A stretch of 64,000 nt of DNA, from NCBI GenBank assembly GCA_018350325.1, contig JAEVLN010000009.1, positions 455,388-519,387 of the forward strand. Direction: 5' to 3'. The notes under the pieces were generated by a model. That model was not told where the DNA came from. It saw nothing but the letters and a program-made list of their open reading frames with translations, and did no database searches. The first letter of the stretch is position 1; every line of letters begins with the position of its first letter. Positions 34,435-51,959 of this stretch are shown here, one piece after another. The stretch is from Globodera rostochiensis (lineage: Eukaryota > Nematoda > Chromadorea > Rhabditida > Heteroderidae). The position numbers were made by a program, and so were the translations under genes.

Positions 34435-37080
34435 ATGGACGTGGATGAACTGCTCGAAGGGCTCGTTCAGTCGACGGTTTGTGCGGACAATGAGTTGGGC
34501 GGTGGCGATAACGAAACGGCTGCTGAACATCCGCGCTTTGGCCGTCATTACAAGAACGAAGGCAAAGTGGCCGAACAGCAGCGAAAACGGCGCCAGGAGC
34601 ATTTGGAGAGACAGACTTTGTGCGATTTGATATCCAACAAAAAAGCTCAAAAAATTTTGGAGTTTTTTGCTTTCGTAGAAATTTTGAATAGGAAAATGGG
34701 GGTAATTTTGGTATTACAATTGGAGTGATAATTTTGGGGCTGGGCGCCCTCAAAATATTTTGGGAATTCAATTATGGCATATTCCAAAAAATTCGAATAG
34801 ACACGTACCGGGAAGGGGGGGGGATGAAAATTGGGGAAACAAAAAAATTTTTTATCCTAAATTTGAGTCACATAATTTTTTTTTTCAGAAAAAATCGCTC
34901 AGAATAAAAAAAAAACATTTTTTCAAGGGCTCGTGAGGAATGGCTTCAGCGCCGCCGTGCCATCGAAAATGCGGACGATTTCCCGTCGAACGCTTTTTCG
35001 CGTCGCCAGCGACGGAACAATCGAAATCCCTACAAAAACATGCTGATGTTCAGGTTGTGTGAGAATTTAAACTTTTAATTTAAAAAGTTTTTTTTCAAAT
35101 TTTCTTAAATAATCGTAAAGATGTCGATGCTTTCGGATTTGCCAAAAGGATTAAATGGCCTATGAGAATTATTTGACGGTGTGCAAAATTAGAGTAAAAA
35201 GTTGTTTTGTTCTTTGAAAATACCCAAAAAAGACCAATTTATAAAAGTTTTTACAATTTTTTCTTTATTCAGTGACTGGTTGGTGGACATTCCGGGTTTG
35301 TTCGTTCCTTCTGAAAATTCCGATTTTTTGAGAAATTTAATGTCCATTTTAGGCACTCTTTCCACGGAATGGACTTTGGTCCCTTCGCCCGTCGGTCGTC
35401 GCGCTTTGGTTGTGGCAAATAAAGGCGAAACGCGCGTGTACTTCAAAAATGGTGAGGAAATTTAGCAAATTTTTATAAAATTTTATAAAAAAATGGCATT
35501 TCCCAACACAAACAATGCATTTTTTTAAAAGTCAAATTTGCAAATGTCTCTTATCCAACATTTTTATTGCATTTTCAGGTCATGTGGCCACACAATTCCA
35601 TTCTTTTTTGCCCGGGGGCAATGTTTCGACAAAAGGTTTTTTTGAAAAAAAATAAAAATTTTTTCAACTTTCCCCCTTTTTCCGGTTCACTGACCATTCT
35701 GGATGCCATTCTCGATGCAAGGAAGAAGAAGCTGTTCCTGCTCGACCTGCTCTGGTGGAACAAGGTTGGGGAACGACTCTAACAATTAAGGGGACGGGTG
35801 AATGTTGAAACAAATTATTGTCCTGGTCCCGGACCGTTGGACACCGTCCGGTCGTCGACCACAGACTTTCTAAAAGTCCGGAAAATTACCACAATTTGTT
35901 TACAGCAAATGTTCACGGACATGGACTTTACGATGCGCCGTTTCTTCCTCAAGTCGCGCATTGAAGAGATCAACACCGAAATTTCCACCAAAACCGCTGG
36001 CAGCGAACATCAGTGCGGGCGGGGGGGGGGGGGGGGGTTCAGAAAATTTCCTAACTTTCTTTTAAGAAATCCCTAAATTCTGATGCTTCTAATGGATTTT
36101 GGTTTCAAACCATCGAAATTCAAGCTTTTTTTAACGCAAAAAAAGGAGCTGAGACGTCCAAGAATTTATAAATAAACAAAAAAAATAATTTATTTAGTTT
36201 TGTGTTGTTGCCCTCCTGCGCTTGTTCGCCCGAGGAAATTGCCCAATTTATGCGCAACGCATTCCCATTCAATTTGGACGGGCTGTTGTTTTATTACAAT
36301 GAGGTGAATAAAAATCAAAAAATAATTTCAATAAATACACAAACTTTTTTTAAATCAAAAGCATATTAATCTTTTTTCCGCACTTTTTCAGGCTTTCTAC
36401 ATCCCGGAACAGGTAAAATGGATTTGGGTTGGGCGGTTAATAAAATTTTAATAATTGTGTCAATGTTTTGTGAAAATTAAAAAAAAGACCATAAATTGGT
36501 CTCGTGAAAAACGATTTGAAAATTTAGTCCAAAAATCGAGAAAATAATTAAAATATTTTCTCCTCCGAATCAGACGCCCCTCGTCGGTTGGCTTAAGCCG
36601 TGGATGTTGCCAGGTGAGCACAATTAATCATTTTCTTATCACTAACGGCGAGTTTTCTTTCACAGAGCTGCTCGGCGTGTCGGTGCCCAAGCATTACACC
36701 ACGGACATGGAGCATACAAATTCTCGTGTGGGTTTTTTGAGGGCAAATGTTGGCAAATAAATTTGTTGACAAAATTGGGGACATAAAGCAGACGATTTTC
36801 TTAAACATAAAATCTTCAGGAATTCATCGACGAGTTCAACAAGACGCATTGCCATGTCTCATCGGCAGTGAAGGAACAACAACGGAAGCAATGGCTGGCG
36901 GAACAAGCGGCGGCGGAGTGGGCAAAAAAGGGGACGGACGATCAGATGGAAGCTGCTGGTGATGAACAGCCGCAGAATGACGGAGGAGGATTGAAGACGG
37001 ACGTGGAACATGGAGAAGATGGAACGAACAATGTTGACGGGGAGAACGGAGGGGAGGGAGGGATGAAGGAGGCAAAATAG
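34435..37080 (+). CDS. Snurportin-1, snRNP nuclear import adaptor
   Basis: Twelve exons: 34435-34619, 34928-35053, 35273-35295, 35353-35451, 35579-35635, 35685-35764, 35906-36012, 36198-36303, 36392-36412, 36574-36613, 36666-36727, 36820-37080; 388 aa in one frame. Snurportin binds the trimethylguanosine cap of U snRNAs and importin beta. The N-terminal part is Arg/Gln-rich (EQQRKRRQEHLERQ), as in an importin-beta-binding helix. The cap-binding core shows NPYKNMLMFSDWLVDIP, EWTLVPSPVGRRALVVA, FLPGGN, LLDLLWWN, FPFNLDGLLFYYNEAFY, TPLVGWLKPWMLPELLGV. The C-terminal 60 residues are acidic and low complexity. The acceptor before exon 6 reads TTTTTCCG|GT, not AG. Confidence 0.92.
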
Positions 37081-38305
37081 GGAAGAAAGATGCTTGGACG
37101 AATTTAATGCTTTTGATGATGACCAGGTGGTGCATATATTGCTAGTTCCCAAAAATCTCTTATTGTTCATTGCTTCAGGAACCTTCTTTTTTTTTGTATT
37201 TCCCTAAAGTTTGACATGGTTAGATACTCATATTGTTTTAAACATTGTGCAAAAATCTGCTGGAAAGCGATTGATTAGCGAATTTATCAATTTACGATCG
37301 CTTCCCGGAAAGCAGTTTTGGTTGCTCATCATACGGATTAATTGCAGACAATAAATTTATAGTGAGTACATTATGATCAATTTGGAAAACAAATGTTTAT
37401 TTCCCATTGAAAGTTTTTGAGAAAACTCAAAATTTTCCGAATCGCACCTTTTGGTAGTATGACATTTCGCCTAGTAGGCCAATATCGGGCATTCGCCAAT
37501 TGCACAGCATTAACTTCTAGCACATTCTCTACTAATTTTTGTAAGCTGAATCTTCAATTAGCTCGACTTTGGCATATTTAACAAAATCGACCCAAGATTC
37601 GGTTCACCTTTCGATTTGATTCAAATTTTCGTCGTATTTGTCTTTTTGATCTTTGCACTTTTCATAAGAGGAGCCGTGCCGTAGGCACGCGCCCAACCTC
37701 AAAAATTGCATTTTATTTTAAATCATTGACCCCGTGCAATAAAGAAAAGTGAAGGAGGGACCTGTCACTTTGTTCCAATCCATTACATAAAATGATGTTA
37801 GGTTAGGTATATTAATATCAGGAGTCCGACCATATCTTTTTTTTTAAAGATTTGTCCTTTTTTGGTGTACCCCAATCAGGCTGCACGTGATCGGAAAAAA
37901 AAATCCGTGATCATCACGGACCCCCAAAAAGGCTGTGATTTGGCGTGACCCGTGATTTTGAAAAATGTAATAAATAGAGAAAACCCAAAATTTTTTGCAA
38001 TATCTCTGTGAGATTCTCTTTCCAATGTCATTCAATGGAAAATCCAAACAGAAGCAGCAAAATTTTTAACATTTTTGTTAAGAAAATTGCGCAATATTCC
38101 GAATTTGTTGGTTTTCGGGTTTTTCAAAAATACAATTTTGAATTTTGTAAAAATGCTGAAATGGTGCTAAAAATCCAAACCAAATACGTAAAATTGACAT
38201 TTCTAATTTCAAATTAACAAAATCGCCACTGATCCGCTTATCAATTTCTTAGTGAATCATTTCATATTCCAAAGGGTTACTTATTTGAAGAATTTTTCCA
38301 ACAGA
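37081..38305. other. Intergenic, no gene seen
   Basis: AT-rich. A small palindromic patch at 37900-37960 (AATCCGTGATCATCACGGA and neighbours) is the only structure seen. The string CGTGCCGTAGGCACG at 37674 can form a small hairpin. Confidence 0.5.
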
Positions 38306-42744
<4,439 letters not shown>

Positions 42745-43906
42745 ATTGGTTTTCCGGCACTGTCACACATTGTCTTCATATTATTGTGCTCATTTCTATC
42801 CTTATTTGTTAGTTCATTTTTACCTTTCAACCGAACATTTATTAATTGCATGGTATTTTGTTATATTTTCACATTCCATTCTTGTTTCTTTAGTGATCAA
42901 TTCTCGATGCTTTGCCTGTGTTAATTGGATCAAGAGTTTAAATGGAGACGATTTCTATGTTTGCTCTTTTTTTGGCAACTTATTTAAATTAAGGGATAAA
43001 AGGATTTTGGAATATTTTGATTCAAAAAAGAGGAAAGTACATAACAATGTTACTGCGATTTTGTCGGGGTCGGCCCTGGGAGCAAAACGTAATGTCCCCC
43101 CCCCCCCCCCCCGGGGGGGGGGTGTAACGACCACACCGGAACATTGGAATCGAATTATCGCAAAACTCTGAACACCGTACGACAATAAGCCGTGCTGTTG
43201 AAAAAGTTGCAAATATTACTTATATTTTTAGCCGCCTATAACATCGTTCATTGTACAACGACAGAAAGTGGAACGTTCAGCAAAAGTGATCAAAAATATT
43301 TCCCCATTTTTCTTCAAAAAATGCGAAAAATTATTTATTCATTCACAGCACGAAGTTATTTATTCGAACAAAATTTACAACTGCTGCATTTGATCGGTTA
43401 ACGCATCGATCATTTTATTTTTCGGCCATTCGTCGGCAGAATTTACAACCAAAAAATGACTGATCGGACGATATTTGGGAGTGTTTGGCGAACATAATTC
43501 AAAAATAAAATGTTAAAGTTGCGGACATATTTAAAAAAATATTTGAGCCAAAAAAATTCCTTTGGAAAAAAGTGAGACAAATCGCTTTTTGATTAAACTA
43601 TAAAATGTGAAGAACTTTTGCTGCTGCTATTCGGAATTTGGTCGTCCGTCGTCAACCGGTTAAATATCATAAAGGTGTGATCGCCCCTCATTAATTTGTA
43701 AAAGTTTCGAGAAAATCTTTTTTTTTAAATTATTAAAGAGAATAAATGGCGCATTTTACGATTAACTACAAACAATAACTTTGGAAAAGCTCTTCTCGTG
43801 CCAGTGCCATCAAATTTGTTGTTTTAATTATGAGCCCGATTTTTTTTTTGAGTTTTTCTTTTTTATCCCTTACAATAAAACGAAATAAATCGAACTTTTG
43901 CAGACA
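42745..43906. other. Intergenic with C/G palindrome
   Basis: At 43097-43122 about 17 C are followed by 9 G, a perfect hairpin sequence. No gene is supported in this spacer. Confidence 0.6.
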
Positions 43907-46900
43907 ATGAGCCCAAAAAGCATCGTCAGCTTTTTGCTGCTCATTTTCGTCTTAATTTGTCAGTGCAATTTCGCCCCCGGCGCAGAAGAGGGAGGAGGAT
44001 GGCAAGAAAATGCGCCAACCGTCGTCCTTTCGGTGCAAAAATCCTATGGATATGCTGAAACGCCGAAAGCCGACGACGTCGAGAAGCCGGACTATTCCGT
44101 CTGCAGCCGTTTGCCTAAACGCAGGCGAAGAGCGTGCAAAATGAGTGTGCAAATTGAAGTGGAAGCGCGAAAGGTCCTCCGGGGAATTTTGACCAAAAAT
44201 GGGACACTTTGGCAAAGTTAAGACCAAAATGTAAACAATTGGGCATTAAAATGGACAAAAGACCATGAACGGACAGTTGGTCCTCAAAAAAAGGAACAAA
44301 TAGCAAATTTTTATTTCGACCCACCCCTGGTGCAAGCGTATGCATCAGTTTCAGAGATGTCTGCTTAAATGTTTTTAGTTTTATGAAAAATTTAGGCCGA
44401 ACGTCAAGGACTTTTGGAAGATGACGAACTGCCGCCACCATCGCAGGGACTTGGTCAGTGAATTTTTGATTTTTAAATAACAAAATTTAATTTTAAAAAA
44501 TAACGATTATGCCATTTATTGCAAAGGGCTGCCATCCTATCGAAAACCGACAAAACAGGAAGAGGAGGCACAAGCGCCGCCCAAAGTGATCGCCGAGCGA
44601 TACGCGTGCATGAACATGACCTGCCTTTGTCCCTATCTGGGAGGTACACATTACAGTAAAGAACTAAAGCAGCTAACTCTCTCACTAGCTTACATCACTA
44701 GCTTACAAGCAATCCCTCGGGGTTGACTGTGAAATCCCCCCGGGGTATGACTGTGAAATCCCCCCGGGGTATGACTGTGAAATCCCCCCGGGGTATGACT
44801 GTGAAATCCCCCCGGGGTATGACTGTGAAATCCCCCCGGGGTATGACTGTGAAATCCCCCCGGGGTATGACTGTGAAATCCCCCCGGGGTATGACTGTGA
44901 AATCCCCCCGGGGTATGACTGTGAAATCCCCCCGGGGTATGACTGTGAAATCCCCCCGGGGTATGACTGTAAATCTCCCCGGGGTATGACTGTGAAATCC
45001 CCCCGGGGTATGACTGTGAAATCCCCCCGGAGTATGACTGTGAAATCCCCCCGGGGTATGACTGTGAAATCCCCCCGGGGTATGACTGTAAATCTCCCCG
45101 GGGTATGACTGTGAAATCCCCCGGGGTATGACTGTGAAATCCCCCCGGGGTATGACTGTGAAATCCCCCCGGGGTATGACTGTGAAATCCCCCCGGGGTA
45201 TGACTGTGAAATCCCCCCGGGGTATGACTGTGAAATCCCCCCGGGGTATGACTGTGAAATCCCCCGGGGTATGACTGTGAAATCCCCCCGGGGTATGACT
45301 GTGAAATCCCCCCGGGGTATGACTGTGAAATCCCCCCGGGGTATGACTGTGAAATCCCCCCGGGGTATGACTGTGAAATCCCCCCGGGGTATGACTGTAA
45401 ATCTCCCCGGGGTATGACTGTGAAATCCCCCCGGGGTATGACTGTGAAATCCCCCCGGAGTATGACTGTGAAATCCCCCCGGGGTATGACTGTGAAATCC
45501 CCCCGGGGTATGACTGTAAATCTCCCCGGGGTATGACTGTGAAATCCCCCCGGGGTATGACTGTGAAATCCCCCCGGGGTATGACTGTGAAATCCCCCCG
45601 GGGTATGACTGTGAAATCCCCCCGGGGTATGACTGTGAAATCCCCCCGGGGTATGACTGTGAAATCCCCCCGGGGTATGACTGTAAATCTCCCCGGGGTA
45701 TGACTGTGAAATCCCCCCGGGGTATGACTGTGAAATCCCCCCGAGGTATGACTGTGAAATCCCCCCGGGGTATGACTGTGAAATCCCCCCGGGGTATGAC
45801 TGTGAAATCCCCCCGGGGTATGACTGTGAAATCCCCCCGGGGTATGACTGTGAAATCCCCCCGGGGTATGACTGTGAAATCCCCCCGGGGTATGACTGTG
45901 AAATCCCCCCGGGGTATGACTGTGAAATCCCCCCGGGGTATGACTGTGAAATCCCCCCGGGGTATGACTGTGAAATCCCCCCGGGGTATGACTGTAAATC
46001 TCCCCGGGGTATGACTGTGAAATCCCCCCGGGGTATGACTGTGAAATCCCCCCGGGGTATGACTGTGAAATCCCCCCGGGGTATGACTGTGAAATCCCCC
46101 CGGGGTATGACTGTGAAACCCCCCCCCCCGGGGTATGACTGTGAAATCCCCCCGGGGTATGACTGTGAAATCCCCCCGGGGTATGACTGTGAAATCCCCC
46201 CGGGGTTGTCCAAAGTAAAATATGGGTTTTTTTAAATCGTGATTTGATTTAAAATGCTCTTTATTTATAAAGGCACATCTTCGGGGCCCGATCATTGCGA
46301 GTACAATGCGGGCGCTTCATCCAATCGAACGACGCGCCAGTCGGGCAATCCAAATTGGAATTTGGGCAGAGTTGTGCGTAAGGAGTACCGAATGCTCACT
46401 GACAACGAACGGAATCGATATGTAATTAAAAACACTAAATTAAATTGATGTAATGGTCATTCATTCAATCATTACCAACTCCGACCCGAATTTTAAAGTT
46501 ACAAACATTTAGATTATTTTATGGGTTTTTCAGCATGCCGCCGTGCAACAGCTGAAGCGTGGCTTTGGCTCCTACGAGTACAACCGAATTGCCTATTTGC
46601 ACGTCGACCTGCGCGCGATGCCATCCGCCCACACCGGACCGACTTTTCCACTTTGGCATCGTGAGTACCTGAAAAGGTACATTTTGAATAAATAAGCCCC
46701 ATAGGTATTGCCTAAAATTCAAATAATTATTTTCAAAACATTTAATTCAATGCATAAATTTTAAAGAATTAAATAAACTTTAAATTTAATAAATAAAATA
46801 AAAACTGTTTTATATATGAAATCGGTCTTCGTGCCATCGACCCTATGGTGTCCATTCCGTACTGGGACTCGTCGTTGGACCAGCGGCTGCCTAACCCTGT

Positions 46901-49900
46901 ATTTTTTCGAATTTTGTTTTATTTATTTTCTTAAATTTATTCTAATTCACTAAAATAGGCCGATTCCATGATGTGGAGCGCCAACTTCATGGGTTCACCT
47001 GACGGCAGAGGTGGGATTGCCGATGGCTTTTTGGCCAATTGGATTACGGTAATGTTTTGGTGTTGAGACGCTTTTCTGAATTTAATTCAAATATTGTTCA
47101 AAAAACAATTTATTTAAACCAGGGCTGCTACTTTTAGGCTCGAAAGATCTTCAATCTTGGGTGTAATTTTTCTTAAGAATTTTTGAAAAATGCCGAGCAC
47201 AAAAAATCTTCAGATGCCTAAAATAGGTTCGAGCCTATTTTAGTTTAGGGTCGGATAGGCGAGTTAAAACGAGAATATTTTCGGCTAAAAACAGAGTTTT
47301 TCGTGCATAACTCGCCAAAAAAGCTGTAGAAATAAAAATAGGTATAAAAGCCTAAAAATAGCGCCTAATTTAAACTATTATAATAATTGCATTTCTGGCC
47401 TCAGATGAGTGGAACTCCGATTCAACGTCGACTTGGAGAAGATGGCGAGTTGATAACCGAAGAAGAGTGAGTTAATGAATGAATGAATGGATTAAGCATA
47501 AATATAATTAATGAATTCAAATGATAAAATTGAACCATTTAAAGGATATTTCTCATTTATGTATAAATTTGAGGGTCAATGCAATGATTGGTCAACGACT
47601 AATGGACAACGTTTTCGCCTTTCCGAGTGTAAATTTTCTGAACATCCATCCAAATATTTGGGGGCGTATTTCAATTTTTTGCATAATTTTAAGAGACAAA
47701 ACAACGGCGGATGCCGACGGCCCAACCCGAACCCGGAGGACGTGGTGGAGCTGAACCACAACAATGTGCACACCTGGATTGGCGGAGACATGGTTCGTCT
47801 TCACATCATCATGCCCGCCATTCATCATCACAAAACTGAAATAAATTGAATAAAATATTTAGGCCAGTTTACCCACGGCACCGCAGGACCCGGTGTTCTT
47901 CATGCACCACTGCTTCATCGATTATGTAGGCAAATTGCTTAACCATCCATCGGTTTATTGGGAATTCATATTGTTTTAGCTTATATTTATTGAGCACTTT
48001 CTCATTTTGTTTCGATTGTTGGTCCTTTGTTCATTTTTGGCATTTCCGCTTTCTCCCCCTCCAGATATGGGAACAATGGCGCCTGAGATGGCAAAGCCGC
48101 ACTCAGCGCGAGACAGAATTCCCGACCGACCGAGAAGTTGATGCGGTAATGAAGTTTTAGCAAAAAAAGACGGAACATGGCATAGACTGTAGCAAACGAA
48201 CGAATATCCGGGACCGGAACGCCTAATGGCACTGTTGCCGGCATTGGCACTAACACAAAACAATCTAACAAATAAGTGCCCGATTCGGCTGATTTATTTA
48301 GATACGACACACGTCTTTCAGTCTCAACAATCTCAAAATATTGAAATTTCAGTGCTCCGGTTCGGTAAATTATCGTTTGAGCGCGACGATGCGTCCGTTC
48401 CAGGACCCGGTAGTGCTAAATCGAGGTGAACATCTGAGCGAGCCCTCGGGGGAATAATTATTTTTGAATTTTTAGTCGGTCTAAGCAACGATTACACCGA
48501 CTTTCTGTACACATACGCGCCAAGGCCAACTTGTCGGTCGGCAGGTGGCTGTGGGTCGCCGTAAGAAATTTTTTTAACTTTTTTTTAATCTTAAAATTAA
48601 TAATTTATCAAAATGTTATAATTTAATATCCAATTTAAGCTATTTGTTCTGCGACACAACCAAACGGACGCCGTTGTGCTGCGCCAAAATAAAGCCCGGA
48701 GGCGATTGCTCCACATTTAGGGGAAACCGTAATTTTTTCCCATTAAAGTCACCTGAAGTTCTAAAATCTAAAATGAATGGATGTGATGTTTTTAAGCCAT
48801 TGCCAGCACTTTCGTTCAATTTCATAGGAATTATTGAACTAAAATTGCCAAAATTGTGGAATCTTTTTAAATATATAAAAGGCAACAAAAAATTGAATTT
48901 AAAAATGAATATAAAAGTTTAAAGAAGTGTTTTCGTATTAAAATTGGTCGCTTTCTTTATTAAACACTTTTTGTGTAGGAGAGCAGCCGTGCTATGCCTC
49001 CACTTGCGGGGGCAACGGCCGATGTTCCGGAGGGCCGAGGGTAATCGAAAATGTTTTTGTCTTAAATTAATGCCTTACGGGGAAAGGACCATAAAAGTGT
49101 AAAATAAAAGTTGGGCAAGAATTCAAAATTTTTAAATACCTATTAAAGAAAAAACGAAAAAAAAGAAGAATTATATTTAATTTAGCAATAAAAAAAATTT
49201 ATTTTAGGTAGCTCGCCGCTCACCCGACCGTTCGTCGTCCGAATCGTCGTACAATGCCACAAACGTCGGCTATGGCGCATCGAGTGGAGAAAGGAACGGT
49301 TACGGTGGAGGTGGGAGTGGAGAAAAGCGCGGTTACGGTGGAGGTGGATACGGTCATAAAGTAAGCGAAATAAATGAACATTAATTATTAATTTAAAAAA
49401 TAGAATATATTTTTATATAAAATAGAAGGCTGGAAAGGTCCGTTTTAGTGCATAATGAAACCGGTACCATAACTATGAATCTTTACGTATAGACTTCACC
49501 GACGACGACAACACCTCCAACGTATCCGACAACAACATCAGCAGAGGAATACACCACACCGTCGCCTACTGTAACTTATAAAAATTTACACCTCGCCTAC
49601 CGTAATATTCAAAATTCAATTAACAAAATTTCCATAAAGTCGGGCGTAAACGTTGTTTTGTGAATTGAAATTCTTTCAAATTGCAAATGATTTCCGGGCA
49701 GTTCAAAATTTAAAAAGTAGTTTAGAAAAACATGCCCTGAAGGGGCAGCAGAATGCTTTTGTCCGATTTTAAAATTTAAATACATTTTTTAAGCCCGCCC
49801 CACCAAAAGAGCGCGTCTGCTACGACAACCACGAGTGCTGCGCGCATTGGGCTGCCAAAGACGCGTGTAAAACGGCTCCGCGTTACATGAACACGTGGTG

Positions 49901-50449
49901 TCCAGGCTCCTGCAACTACGACGGGTGCAAACCGCAACCGCAACAACAGCGCGCAGCAGGTCATTCACTAATTGATCGATTAATCAGTCATTAAGAGATT
50001 TAATTAATGTTTCCCTTTAGGCAAAGACCGGTATTTGCAGTGCAAGCGCTGGTCCAAATTCCATGAACACTACGGGCGTGCGGAAGGGTGGCGTACGTAC
50101 AGACCGAACAGAGTGCTGAAAAGAGAAAAGTTGCGCAACGAATGCGAACGCAACCCGCATTGGATGGCGTGCAATTGCCCCGAGGCGTGCAGCTCGGTGA
50201 AGCGCAAAACGGACGAGTGCACGTGAGCGTTTAAGATTTTGCTGCAGTGTATTTTGTTTCAAACCAAACTTGGGATAAAACATCAATTCAGCAAACAAAA
50301 AGACGAATCGGCATTTTGTCCTTTTTGATGAATCGAAACCTTTTGTCCCGAAAATAATTTTGTCTTTTCCGGGAACAAATAAATTTTGCGCAATTTTCAG
50401 CAAACACTTCCCGAAAGACTACTTGCTGGAACCGCTTGACGACAATTGA
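43907..50449 (+). CDS. Secreted tyrosinase with C-terminal ShK domains
   Basis: Twenty exons: 43907-44173, 44396-44453, 44527-44643, 46273-46421, 46534-46676, 46814-46898, 46959-47048, 47405-47466, 47696-47792, 47863-47925, 48065-48145, 48353-48425, 48476-48560, 48640-48728, 48979-49040, 49208-49360, 49493-49570, 49794-49959, 50021-50222, 50401-50449; 722 aa. Signal peptide: IVSFLLLIFVLICQC. Tyrosinases oxidise phenols with a two-copper centre and nematode forms serve cuticle or eggshell tanning. CuA: YLHVDLRAMPSAHTGPTF then WHREYLKR. CuB: NNVHTWIGGDM and FFMHHCFIDYIWEQW. A Gly/Tyr-rich and Thr/Pro-rich linker leads to a ShK domain (YMNTWCPGSCNYDGC) and a second, longer ShK-like domain (NPHWMACNCPEAC). 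Exon 6 lacks an AG before its start. Intron 3 holds the 24-bp array. Confidence 0.92.
44706..46206. repeat. 24-bp tandem array inside the tyrosinase gene
   Basis: About 62 copies of the unit GGGGTATGACTGTGAAATCC plus CCCC, filling intron 3 (44644-46272). Each junction is the palindrome CCCCGGGG. A 22-bp variant (GACTGTAAATCTCCCC) recurs every 7 to 13 units, and blocks of about 400 bp repeat exactly, showing higher-order duplication. The unit is a multiple of 3, so several frames stay open for 500 codons; these are not genes. Confidence 0.97.
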
Positions 50450-51492
50450 CGACCGACCGACCGACCGACCCAAAATGCTGAAAAAATTCGCTTGATTTAT
50501 TTAAAATGTAACTTACAGTTAGTTAGTATATTATGTATTATATTCGTTAGTTTAATCAATAAACGAATATAAATGGTTTATATCGTCAAAACTTATAGGC
50601 AGGCGCCACCAGCAGACCACCCAATTAATTACCTTTCAAATTCAAAATTTTGATTTCACATCACCGGCGGTTTGTCCCGCAAGCGGTTCCAGAACTGGAG
50701 CCGCGGAATCGGTGAAAAATTGGAACCTTTTTGGGACCGGAACCGCGAGAAAAAGTGGATCGGGACAACACTGCTGCACATCACTCACTAAACACCGTTA
50801 ATATTTACCTATTGCATTTTTTTTTGCAAATTCTTGGGATGAGTTAAATGCGATAATTTTTATTTGGTCTGAAAATATGTAGGTGCCAATTTTTCTTGTA
50901 TTTATAAATATATAATTGGATTTAGAAAATAAAAATTGTATTAATTTTTATCTTTATTTATTTCTGTGCAAAGAACGAAAAATGAAATTGTTTTAATATT
51001 TTTATGTATTCTCTGACAAATGAGTCGGTGAGTTGTGCTACGACTCTGCGTTTATGGCAGAAAATCAATGAAAAGGACGCTGACCCGCCGGGGAACATTG
51101 GCCTTCACTTTCATTCATTTTCTGGCTATTTATTCAGCCCCCTCTATTCCTCCGGTTTTACCCCTAACCCGAATTCGAACAATTTTTCAAAAATTCAAAA
51201 TTTCCAAAAATTAATTTTGGCCTCAAAACCATCCAAAGAGCATTAATTCAATAATTATTTGCTTTTTCCCTCCCCGAATCTGCTGGAAATTCATATACAT
51301 ACTATGGGGTTTTCAAAGGTGCTGTTCACGATTGGGGAGGGGTCGCAAAACAGGAAAGCACCCTTTTTGTTGTAATTTAATGCTTTCTGAATAGGTCAAA
51401 CTTACATCCAACTTAAGAAAATAATATATAATTTTAAATATTTAATTTAAATACTTTAAAAATTAATTCCATCGGTCAATTGCTTCTGGGAA
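50450..51492. other. Intergenic, repeat traces
   Basis: It includes GC-rich palindromic remnants at 50680-50765 (GGGACCGGAACCGCG) that resemble hAT MITE interiors. AT-rich otherwise. No gene seen. Confidence 0.5.
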
Positions 51493-51726
51493 ATGACGTC
51501 ACCGGCTAAAAAGCAGCAGAAGAAAAGAATCCATCGCTTTGGGGACGCGCAACGTCGCAAAAGCGTGAGGATTGCGCGCCGCCGGAGGACAATGCGAGTG
51601 CGGGGGGAGGGGGGGGGGGTCTGTCGCCATACCGGACCGTCGGGAAATTGTTGAAACTTTTCACGCGCTTCTTGGAAATCGCTTCAAAAAATTTTAAAAT
51701 TAATTTATAAAACCACAACTTGGAAG

Positions 51727-51820
51727 TAGAATAGGACGGGATCGGGATTTTTGGTCAAAACCGGATCGAGATTCCAAAAACCGGGATAATCCCGCCCGAT
51801 CCCGATCCCGTCCTACTCTA
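51727..51820. mobile_element. Short hAT-type MITE, 94 bp
   Basis: The ends are TAGAATAGGACGGGATCGGG and its near-perfect mirror ending CCTACTCTA. Flanks are CTTGGAAG / CTTGGAAT (7 of 8). It resembles the MITE at 21847 in its ends (TAGAGTAGG). Confidence 0.8.
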
Positions 51821-51959
51821 CTTGGAATCGAGAGACTTTAATAGAGCGGTGGAAATTTGGACTAAATTTATATTTAAGTATTTCGTGCCATTTTCAATTG
51901 TGCCCTTCTTTTTTTTGTTGAATCGGCGAATAAAAACACGGCGTTGTCGCAACTTTCAG

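Noticed and set aside
44690..46295. Open frames of 507 and 530 codons on the minus strand
   Set aside because: They come from the 24-bp array, whose period is a multiple of 3; no other coding sign.
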